Translations under genes and position numbers: made by a program
Notes under the pieces: model-generated
Databases searched by the model: none
The model's input: only the letters and a program-made list of their open reading frames with translations
Told to the model about the DNA's origin: nothing
In this document: positions 17,466 through 26,300 of the stretch, piece by piece
How positions within the stretch are numbered: position 1 is the stretch's first letter
Layout: every line of letters starts with the position of its first letter
Assembly (NCBI GenBank): GCA_000818945.1
Contig: KN805391.1
Location: 325,131-389,130, forward strand
DNA: 64,000 bases
Origin: Schizochytrium sp. CCTCC M209059
Taxonomy: Eukaryota > Sar > Bigyra > Thraustochytrida > Thraustochytriidae
Direction: 5' to 3'

Positions 17466-19715
17466 ATGGCGAGCGCGGGCGAAAATGGCGAGGATGCACG
17501 CAAGGTGGTGCTTGGTGTGATTGGCGGGAGCGGGCTGCTGAAAAGCGCCATGTTCGCGCCGGAGACCATGAAGGAGGAGGTGGTGGAGACCGAGGCCGGC
17601 TTTGGCAAGATCAAGCTGATGCGCAAGGAGCTCAACGATGAGCTTGACATTGTCTTTGCGCAGAGACACGCTTGCGACGTCGAAAAGGATTACTCCCCGC
17701 CGCACCTGGTCAACTTTCGAGGCCTCCTTTCGGCTATGAAGCAAGTCGGTGTCAACGCCATCCTGGCCGTCTGCTCCGTAGGATCGATGCGTCATCACAT
17801 TGGCATGGGTGCGCTCGTGCTTCCGGACGACTTTTTCTGTCCCCAGCATATTCTCACCACCTTTGATGATGCGCGAGGCCACAACGTGCCTGGCTTCAAC
17901 GATGCCCTGCGCACCGAGATCCTCACGGCTCTCTTTCGCAGCGGGGAGCGCCCGCTCGATGGCGGCGTCTATGTCAACTCGAATGGCCCGCGCTTCGAGA
18001 CCAAGGCCGAAATCCGCTTCATGTCGCAGTGCGGTGAAATCATTGGCATGACGGGTGCCCACGAGGCGACGCTTGCAAAGGAGCTTGACATTCCCTACGC
18101 TATGCTCGCCATTGTCGACAATATGGCCAACGGCATTGGGCCGCAGCTCACGCTCGAGGAGTTTTTCGCTGTCCAGCACAAGAACCAGCCCAAAATCGAG
18201 AACGCCGTGCACGCTGTCCTCAACCACTTCAAGGCCTACCCGGAGGTGCTTCTCAGCCTCGACGGCGACGGCGCAGACTCTTCCGCAGACGACAAGGCTC
18301 CATCGACCCCGGCGTCTCCCAAGGAGGTCTGCGATGAGGTAGTGCACGCCAAGAGCGTCGTCACCGTCGATGCCGAGGAGCGCGTTTTGGATAACCACGC
18401 CGTGGCCATCAAGGACGGCAAGATTGTCGACATTTTGCCATCTCACGATGCAGACGTCAAGTACGGCGCCTTTTCTTCGACCACGACGAAGGTTGTGCGC
18501 CTCCCAGACAGCGTGCTCATGCCGGGTCTTATCAACGCGCACACACATACCCCGATGGTTTTCATGCGCGGCTTTTCCGACGACTTGCCCCTTGACAAGT
18601 GGCTCACGGAGAAGATTTGGCCCACAGAGGTGCGCACCGTTTCCAAGGACTTTGTGCGCGACGGCTCGCGCCTTGCGTGCGCAGAGTTTATTCGTGGTGG
18701 CGTGACCTGCTTTTCGGACATGTACTTTTTCCCAGAGTCCACTGCGGAAATTATTGAGGAGACGGGTATTCGTGGATTTCCTGGCAGCATCGTTATCGGC
18801 TTCCCGTCGAATTATGCTCAGGGACCGGCAGAGTACCTGGAGAAGGGCCGCAAGATGATTGAGGACTACAGCGGACGCACGGACCGTCTCAAGTTCTGCG
18901 TTGCGCCGCACAGCACCTACGCGGTGTCCGAGGAGGACCTGATTAAGGCGCACAAGATGGCGCGCGAGTTCAATCTGCCCTTCCACACGCATCTGCACGA
19001 GACGGAGCGTGAGGTTGATGACAGCGAGCGTGGTGACCGGTCGTCTTCGTTTTGCCATCAGTGCGACAAAAAGTGCCGCCCTCTGCGCAACCTTTTGGAC
19101 AATGGTATTGTCGATGAACACTTTGTGGCTGCCCACATGGTTCACATCAAGGACGATGAGATTGAGGAATACGCAGCTGCCGGGGCCCATGTCGTGCACT
19201 GCCCGACTTCGAACCTCAAGCTGGCGAGCGGCTTCTGCCCTGTGCAAAAGATTGTGGACGCCGGTATCAATGTTGCGATTGGTACGGACGGTGCCTCGTC
19301 GAACAACTCGCTCGACATGTTTCAGGAAATGAAGCTGGCCGCTATCATGGCCAAGGGCGTCGCCAAGGAACCCTGCGCTATTCCCGCCACCCAGGCGCTT
19401 CGCATGGCCACAATTAACGGCGCCAAGGCCCTCGGAATCGCCGACCAGGTGGGATCGCTCGAGGTCGGCAAGCAGGCCGACATGATCGCTGTCGACCTTT
19501 CGGACTTGTCTTGCCTGCCTACCTACCACGTGGTGTCTCATTTGGTGTACGCGTGCAACCGTCACCAAGTCAGCGACGTCTGGGTTCAAGGCAAGTGTCT
19601 TATGCGCAGTCGTCAGCTGCTCACGATCGACGCTGGCAAGCTTCGCCGCGTTGCGGAAAAGTGGCAGGCCATCATCGCCGAGGTTGACAGCAATCACGAC
19701 GGCACGTACCAGTAG
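17466..19715 (+). CDS. Fused methylthio-nucleoside phosphorylase and 5'-methylthioadenosine/S-adenosylhomocysteine deaminase
   Basis: The 749-residue protein starts at the ATG at 17466. Residues 12-260 are an MTAP/PNP-fold phosphorylase (GVIGGSGLL, the H-SPPHLVNFRG segment, SNGPRFETKAE, GMTGAHEATLAKEL). Residues about 290-745 are a TrzN/MtaD-type amidohydrolase: H359-T-H361, HLHETE at 509-514, HMVHI, and D608 in GTDGASSN. At the base-binding loop, human MTAP uses Asp220 and Asp222 for adenine; the matching positions here are N219 and A221, the pattern reported for bacterial methylthioinosine phosphorylase. The likely pathway is deamination of MTA to methylthioinosine, then phosphorolysis to hypoxanthine and methylthioribose-1-phosphate. 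This would be a cytosolic methionine/purine salvage route in one chain. The deaminase carries a small Cys insert (C530, C533, C537). No targeting signal is seen. Confidence 0.85.
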   Translation: MASAGENGEDARKVVLGVIGGSGLLKSAMFAPETMKEEVVETEAGFGKIKLMRKELNDELDIVFAQRHACDVEKDYSPPHLVNFRGLLSAMKQVGVNAILAVCSVGSMRHHIGMGALVLPDDFFCPQHILTTFDDARGHNVPGFNDALRTEILTALFRSGERPLDGGVYVNSNGPRFETKAEIRFMSQCGEIIGMTGAHEATLAKELDIPYAMLAIVDNMANGIGPQLTLEEFFAVQHKNQPKIENAVHAVLNHFKAYPEVLLSLDGDGADSSADDKAPSTPASPKEVCDEVVHAKSVVTVDAEERVLDNHAVAIKDGKIVDILPSHDADVKYGAFSSTTTKVVRLPDSVLMPGLINAHTHTPMVFMRGFSDDLPLDKWLTEKIWPTEVRTVSKDFVRDGSRLACAEFIRGGVTCFSDMYFFPESTAEIIEETGIRGFPGSIVIGFPSNYAQGPAEYLEKGRKMIEDYSGRTDRLKFCVAPHSTYAVSEEDLIKAHKMAREFNLPFHTHLHETEREVDDSERGDRSSSFCHQCDKKCRPLRNLLDNGIVDEHFVAAHMVHIKDDEIEEYAAAGAHVVHCPTSNLKLASGFCPVQKIVDAGINVAIGTDGASSNNSLDMFQEMKLAAIMAKGVAKEPCAIPATQALRMATINGAKALGIADQVGSLEVGKQADMIAVDLSDLSCLPTYHVVSHLVYACNRHQVSDVWVQGKCLMRSRQLLTIDAGKLRRVAEKWQAIIAEVDSNHDGTYQ

Positions 19716-20329
19716 GAAGGAAGTTTGCCCTTTTCAAAGTCACCTTGCCTTGCGTTGCCATTTCCATTTTTCGGTATACAAGAAATCACATCAACCTTTT
19801 TCTTTCTTACATTCCTTCCTTCCTTTTCTCACCTTTCCTTTTTCCCTCTCCCTCTCGAATCTTTCTCTTGCGGAAAAAAAGAACTCGCACCGTCTTCACG
19901 ACATTAGGAGGAGATCATTGTTCTGCGTTCAATCCCAGTCTTTCGCAACACAACGGTAGCCTCCGAAAAGAAGACAAGCATTTTTGACAGTGAGTAATAA
20001 AGAATATACGATAGCCGTTGGGTTCGCCGTCGACTCAAATTTGCATGCTCGGGCCAGAAATAGACGTTCTCGTTGTTCACGCACGAGACCAAAAACGTCG
20101 GTCAACAGGCCGGCAAGAGGTGACTCCGAGTACCACGAGTACTTGGGGCGAGGCTTGCTGCGCCTCGCCGTTCGTCTCGTGTTGTTTGGCGTCGCGGTGG
20201 CGGCTTCGTCACGGTTCCCATCGTCTTGTCTCGTCTCGTCTCGTCTCGTCTCGTCTCGTGACGCTGTAGGCCAAGGTTTTGTTTACTGGCGTGCGTGCGC
20301 CCAGCCTGTGACGGTGGGCCGAAGGGGCA
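19716..20329. other. Intergenic upstream of kinesin
   Basis: A pyrimidine-rich 3' region after the fusion gene (CTTT/CCTT-rich, about 19740-19870), then mixed sequence, then a pentanucleotide repeat and the kinesin leader. No gene supported. Confidence 0.5.
20230..20260. repeat. (TCTCG)n pentanucleotide repeat
   Basis: About six consecutive TCTCG copies located 70 bp upstream of the kinesin start codon. Confidence 0.85.
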
Positions 20330-22651
20330 ATGACGACGGGCGAAGACGCGCTCGTCGTGCGTGCCGAAGGCAATGCAGCACCAAGCAACGGCGCATGTCA
20401 CGAGAACATAAAGGTCTTTATTCGGATTCGACCATTGCTGGGCAGAGAGATTGCCGCGCCCGCAGTGACAGAGGTGAGCGAAGACGGGTCGACCGTTCGC
20501 GTGGAAACTGATCTTCATAATGTCAATGCGCGTTTTGACCACGTCTTTGACTTGGACAGCAGCCAGGAAGAAGTTTATGCCAAAGTCCGCTTCGCAGCAG
20601 AGTCCGTTGTTCAGGGATTTAACAGCACCATCTTTGCGTATGGACAGACTGGATCAGGCAAGTCATTCACCATGTTTGGTCCTGAAGATGACCTATCCAT
20701 TTATGGTGCTGAAGAAACCTCACGCAGCATGGGCGTGATTCCTCGCGCCGTGCGGGAAGTCCTTGCTATCGCAGAGTCGGAACGTTCGCGCAGCGGAAGA
20801 AGCCAGAGCGAAGATCAGGAGGACGAGGAGGTTTCCATTTACTGTAGCTTTATGCAGATTTACAACGACCAACCTTTCGACCTGTTGCGCGACCCCGCTC
20901 GAGAGCGTCCGCTGCAGGTGCACGAGAACACAGAAACCAAGGAGATTTACGTTGTTGGGTTGAGCGAATACGCCGTAACCTCCTTACACGAGTGCATGGC
21001 TCTGCTCGAGCAGGGCGATGAGCAACGCGCATGTCGACAAACGCAAATGAATGACGTAAGTAGTCGAAGTCATTCCATTTTCCAAATGTGCGTGGAGCGG
21101 CGCAAGAAACGAAGTGGTCGAGTCGTGCGTGCCAAGCTTAATCTCGTCGATTTGGCAGGTTCAGAAAAGTGGGGCACAATGGAGCAGCTCGACAAGGGCC
21201 ATGTATCAGAACTGACAAACATCAACACAAGCTTGCACACGCTAGGACGATGCATCGCAGCGCTTACAAACCCCAAGGCTACACATGTGCCGTTCCGCGA
21301 CTCAAAACTCACGCGTATTTTGCAGGACGCGCTTGGCGGCAATTCTCGAACGTGCATTATTGCAACTTTGTCCCCATCAGAAGCATATGTCGAGGAGTCG
21401 ATCTCAACGCTAAAGTTTGCCGATCGCGCCAAACGCGTCATGCAACATGCCCACGTCGTGGAGACGCGTGAAGTCTCGCTTGAACTTGTTCTCCGTCTCG
21501 AGGCTGAAATCGGACACCTGCGTCAGCTTTTGAATGCCAATGGAATTCCCTATGATAGCAAAAGCGATCTCGCTGGTCAGGGGGCGCTCGTCGTTTCGCA
21601 TCATCAAGACCAAAATTGGCAGGCCTCCGCCCAGGCAGCGACGCCATTAGCTCTCATGGATGGCCCCGCAGTGCACTCGCCAGGAACAAACTCGCACGCA
21701 TTAGCGCTGCCGAGCGCCGCTGCAAAGGGCAATGCTTTGACGTCGTTTGCGATTGCGAAGGATCTCTTTGACGCGAAAGAGAGCATCGCTCGTCTTGAGC
21801 AGGAGAATCGAAGGCTTCGAGATGATATGGAGGCCGGAGCGACCCCTCGCAAGATGCAAGCTGCAGTAGCAGCAGCCAAAAATGAGGCAGCAGCGGCCTC
21901 TGCGGGTGTCAAATCGGAGAATAAAAGGTTACGCGCGACACTTGCAAGCTTGAAACACTGTGCTGACAAGTTTTTCGCCTTTGAAGTGGAGGAGGAAGAG
22001 TTTCAATCCGAGTTCAAGCGTCATCTCGCAAGTTGCTCGACTATTGGTAGCGGCAGTGGTGGTTCTGGGAACAACAATGGCGGGCCCGCATATGATGGTC
22101 CCATTTCTCTGTCGCCTCGAGCGCCTGCAACGGGTGCCCCTGCGACGTATCGCTTGCGAGGCATAGGAGACCGTGTAGAGCACTCGGGGCCTCTCGGAAG
22201 CAAGACACCGAATGAATGTGCTTCTCCGAATAAGTCCAGCAAGAAAAAGACGAAGTCAAAGACGACGGCACAAGGGCGTAGCCTCGCACAAGAGGAGAGA
22301 AATCTCGGCAGCGGCGTTGGCCTTGGCCTTGGTGCTGGCGGCGGCGTGGATGGGTCCACGAATGGAACACGAAGCCTTGCGTCAAGTCTACGTGAGAAGC
22401 AAAAGGAGCTGGCGAAACACAAAAAGCTGCAACAATGGATTGCGGCCAAGGCGCAACGCGAGCTCGAGCGTCTCGAGGAGGACCGAAAACGAGATGAGGA
22501 GGATGACAAAGACCAGGTCGCACGGGACGCCAAATTTCGAAAACACGCCTCCTTTGTCAAGCAAAAGCTGCGCAACATGAAAAATAGAGCACGCGTAGCG
22601 GATGCGCCTTCTGATGCGGATCAACCGAGCCCTACGCCCCCGGATTCATAA
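20330..22651 (+). CDS. Kinesin motor protein, N-terminal motor, subfamily unassigned
   Basis: The 773-residue protein starts at the ATG at 20330. Residues 25-375 form a complete motor domain: KVFIRIRP start, P-loop GQTGSGKS (105-112), switch I SSRSHS (244-249), switch II LVDLAGSE (272-279), and HVPFRDSKLTRILQD followed by the STLKFADRAKRV end of the core. All nucleotide-contact motifs look intact, so it should be an active microtubule ATPase. A short coiled coil follows (about 480-550), then a Gly/Asn linker and a strongly charged helical C-terminus (about 685-755, Lys/Arg/Glu-rich). The plus-end N-terminal-motor layout is clear, but I cannot assign a subfamily. Two acidic insertions lie within the motor between the P-loop and switch I. 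Confidence 0.92.
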   Translation: MTTGEDALVVRAEGNAAPSNGACHENIKVFIRIRPLLGREIAAPAVTEVSEDGSTVRVETDLHNVNARFDHVFDLDSSQEEVYAKVRFAAESVVQGFNSTIFAYGQTGSGKSFTMFGPEDDLSIYGAEETSRSMGVIPRAVREVLAIAESERSRSGRSQSEDQEDEEVSIYCSFMQIYNDQPFDLLRDPARERPLQVHENTETKEIYVVGLSEYAVTSLHECMALLEQGDEQRACRQTQMNDVSSRSHSIFQMCVERRKKRSGRVVRAKLNLVDLAGSEKWGTMEQLDKGHVSELTNINTSLHTLGRCIAALTNPKATHVPFRDSKLTRILQDALGGNSRTCIIATLSPSEAYVEESISTLKFADRAKRVMQHAHVVETREVSLELVLRLEAEIGHLRQLLNANGIPYDSKSDLAGQGALVVSHHQDQNWQASAQAATPLALMDGPAVHSPGTNSHALALPSAAAKGNALTSFAIAKDLFDAKESIARLEQENRRLRDDMEAGATPRKMQAAVAAAKNEAAAASAGVKSENKRLRATLASLKHCADKFFAFEVEEEEFQSEFKRHLASCSTIGSGSGGSGNNNGGPAYDGPISLSPRAPATGAPATYRLRGIGDRVEHSGPLGSKTPNECASPNKSSKKKTKSKTTAQGRSLAQEERNLGSGVGLGLGAGGGVDGSTNGTRSLASSLREKQKELAKHKKLQQWIAAKAQRELERLEEDRKRDEEDDKDQVARDAKFRKHASFVKQKLRNMKNRARVADAPSDADQPSPTPPDS

Positions 22652-23361
22652 AAAGAGAAATAGCGATTTTCCCATGTTTAGTAGATTTTGGACTGCGTTC
22701 TTTGTGAGTTCCGCGGCGATTCTAAAAGTACCGGCCTAAAGCCGCGGAAGCTTCATCAATCAGAGACATCGCGTCTCCTGATGGAGCTGTCTGCTAGATC
22801 TTCATTCCTTGTGACGGTGTCGAGGCTCTCGGAATGATTTCCTCGCTCTTTGGGTATTTCTCGCTATACATATACACAAGCCGGGGTGCTTTCTGTGGGC
22901 ATTTGCGATTGTTCTTATGCTCTTTCCCGGAGAAATCGGCGAAACAGGCAAAATCAGACAAGTAACGATCAGATCGAACTCGCAAAGCTGCAGCGAAGTT
23001 CGCGGCGGCGATCATCAAGCAGCTCTCCTGCGCGCGCGATTGGCTGGTGCTCATCGGAGCGCCCACCGGACCGTCATCTGGCGCTCACGCTCTTCCGCGT
23101 CTAGCTCGGGGCGTTTAAGCTTCGGACCCAGGGCAACACATATCTGATCCTGAGCGAAGGCGCAACTCCACGTGCACACGTAAGACAAGCTGTTTACGTG
23201 CTCGAACTCATCTTGCCAAAGAGTCTGCAGACTTCCTCAAACTTGCTTGCAGAGCCCGCGAGTTGCAGGCTAGACGCTTGCTTGCCTTTTCTTCTCACTT
23301 ATCGCTGCAGATAAACGAGAGCGTCAATACTGCAAGGCAAGGCTCATACGTTTTGGTCGAA
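22652..23361. other. Intergenic between kinesin and the LRR-Roc-COR-TIR gene
   Basis: A 710-bp spacer; no gene supported. Presumed 3' UTR of kinesin and promoter/5' UTR of the LRR gene. No clear core promoter element was recognised. Confidence 0.45.
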
Positions 23362-26300
23362 ATGTCTACCTCCAATGCAGATGTGATTGCCAATGCAATC
23401 CGAAAAATGTCAGAAGGTGAGACCTACCTAAAGTAAGTAAAACGAGCAACTCGGAAATGCCAATAGGCCCCGTTGCAATGCATTGTGTTTATTCTGACCC
23501 AAACACTATCATGTCTTTGCGATCTCGCTCTTCCGATCACATCGCATATGAAACGCACAATTGCAGTCTTTCGTACGAGAAAATTGGCGATGATGGCGCG
23601 AATGCGCTGGCGAATGCGCTCAAGGAGAACAACTCGCTGCGAGGACTTCTGTAAGTTGCTCAAGAGGAAGCAACGAAAGCTTGCAAAGAACGAAGACGAC
23701 TGACCAGCTTGCAATGGTACAAACCATCCAACCCGATACATGATGCTATGATTGTTCTTCTCCTTCTTCGATCATGCTGCCATGGATGGTTTTGGTTCCG
23801 CACTTTGCCCATTAAATTCAAATCTACGCAGTCTTCAGGAGAACGAAATTAGCAGTGATGGCGCGACAGCACTGGCGAATGCGCTCAAGGAGAACAAGTC
23901 GCTGCGAGAGCTTCAGTAAGTTGCCCGCGGGAGAAGCAAAGAATGTTTGCAAAGAACAAAGGCGACTGACCAGCTCGCAATGGTACAAATCATCCAACCC
24001 GATACATGATGCTATGATTGTTCTTCTCCTTCTTCAATCATGCTGCCATGCATGGTCTACATTTTCACTTTGCACATTTGATGCACAATCGCAGTCTTTG
24101 GGGCAACCTAATTGGCAGTGATGGCGCGAAATCGCTGGCGAATGCGCTCAAGGAGAACAAGTCCCTAAAGATGCTTGAGTAAGTTGCCCGCGGGAGAAGC
24201 AAAGAATGTTTGCAAAGAACAAAGGCGACTGACCAGCTCGCAATGGTACAAATCATCCAACCCGATACACGATGCTATGATTGCTCTTTTTCTTCTTCGA
24301 TCATGCTGCCATGCATGGTCTACGTTTTCACCTTGCACATGAAATGCACAATCGCAGTCTTCGGAGGAACAAAATTGGCGATGATGGCGCGAAAGCGCTG
24401 GCGAATGCGCTCAAGGAGAACGACTCGCTGCAGGAGCTTGAGTAAGTTGCCCGCGGGAGAAGCCAAGAAAGCTTGTAAAGAACGACGACGACTGACCAGC
24501 TCGCAATGGTACAAATCATCCAACCCGATACATGATTCTTTGATTGTTCTTCTCCTTCTTCGATCATGCGGCCATGCATGGGTCTACGTTTTCACTTTGC
24601 CCATGGAATTCAAATAAACGTAGTCTTTGGCGCAACCAAGTTGGTGATGATGGCGCAACAGCTCTAGCGAATGCGCTCAAGGAGAACACGTCGCTGCAAA
24701 AGCTCGAGTAAGTTGCTCAAGAGGAAGCAAAGGAAGCTTGCAAAGAACGACGACGACTGATCAGCACGCAATGGTACAAATCATCGAACCCGGTATATGA
24801 TGCTATGATTGTTCTTCTCCTTCTTCGATCATGCTGCCATGCATGCTCTTACGTTTTCACTTTGCCCATGGAATTCAAATAAACGCAGTCTTGCGGATAA
24901 CGAAATTGGCGATGATGGCGCGACAGCTCTAGCGAATGCGCTCAAGGAAAACGCGTCGCTGCAAAGGCTCGAGTAAGTTGCTCAAGAGGAAGCAAAGGAA
25001 GCTTGTAAAGAACGACGACGACTGACCAGCTCGCAATGGTACAAATTATTGAACCCGATACATGATGCTATGATTGCTCTTTTCCTTCTTCGATCATGCG
25101 GCCATGCATGCTTTTACGTTTTCACTTTGCACATTTGATGCACAATCGCAGTCTTCGATTCAACCAAATTGGCGATGATGGCGCGAAATCGCTGGCGAAT
25201 GCGCTCAAGGAGAACAAGTCGCTGCAGGAGCTTGAGTAAGTTGCCTGCGGGAGAAGCAAAGAAAGCTTGCAAAGATAACAGACGACTGACCATCTCGCAA
25301 TTTTTATAACGAGAGCAGTCTTGGTCACAACAATGTCAGCAGAAACATACTGCACGAAATAGACGCATTGTTGAGGGACAACAGGTATGTGTAGTTTCGA
25401 ATTGAAAGAGAAGTCAGAATAATTAACGATGAGCCATTGGGCTTATCCCTTTTCTTTCTTTCTTTTTCCCAAATCCTACAGTATGACTATCACCTATAAG
25501 CGCCTGGACTACTGGCACGCCTATGCGCAAGCGGACTCAGATCCTCGCACCAGCTCCGAAGGCCAAGCGGACGCAAGAGCTCATGGAGGCTCAGGATCGG
25601 GCTCAGAAGAGCGCGCAACGATTGCAGCACAGAAGCAAGATGAATCTGATGCTGTGCAAGAGCTGGAGTACGTTGCGTTGAGATTTTTGCACAAGTACGG
25701 TCGAAGTGAACTAACGTGTTGCAAACTTTCATGTACGCACCACCGGCGACATTGATGCTTCCGTTTGATTCTCATGTTTTCTTCCGATGAGTATAGTCGA
25801 TCCGGAGATGGCATTGGTCCACAAGGCGCCAAAAAGATGGCGGAGAGCCTGGCTCACTATCCACAGCTCCATTCTTTGAAGTAAGTCTTTGAGAAAATCA
25901 CGATGAAGTAGGAAGATAGATTTTTTGTTGCATGAACAAACCAAACTTACGTAGCGAGACGTGGTCACTTATCTCTCGAACGTTCGCTACTTCATAATCA
26001 TCCTCACAGTCTTTCCAAGAATGGCATCGGCGATAGTGGTGCTGAGGCCGTGGCATACGCGCTTGCCGAGCACAAGTCGCTGCAGAACTTGAAGTATGTG
26101 GTAAGAATGGTCAGAACCGCTTCGCATAAAGCAACGAAAATCTAACGCGGATTTCTGCGGTGCTTCGTACTTGCCGATGGAATTACAATTGATTCAATAA
26201 ATGCAGTCTCGGGGCCGACCAGATAGGCCACATTGGCGCCAAGGCTGTAGCGGCTGCGCTCGAGAAGAACGAGTCCTTGTTGACGCTCAAGTAGGTGATC

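Noticed and set aside
16950..19697. Very long open frame of 915 codons on the minus strand
   Set aside because: It lies antisense to the phosphorylase-deaminase fusion, whose motifs are unmistakable. The antisense translation is His/Val/Arg-rich with no domain and arises from GC-rich codon use.
23567..25318. CRISPR-like or satellite interpretation of the regular 264-bp repeat
   Set aside because: Each unit carries a coding LRR exon in frame and intact splice sites, and the series continues into diverged LRR exons of the same gene.
23855..25355. Several small frames such as the plus-strand one at 24210-24617
   Set aside because: They run through the repeated introns and read the LRR exons out of frame; their similarity to each other only reflects the tandem array.
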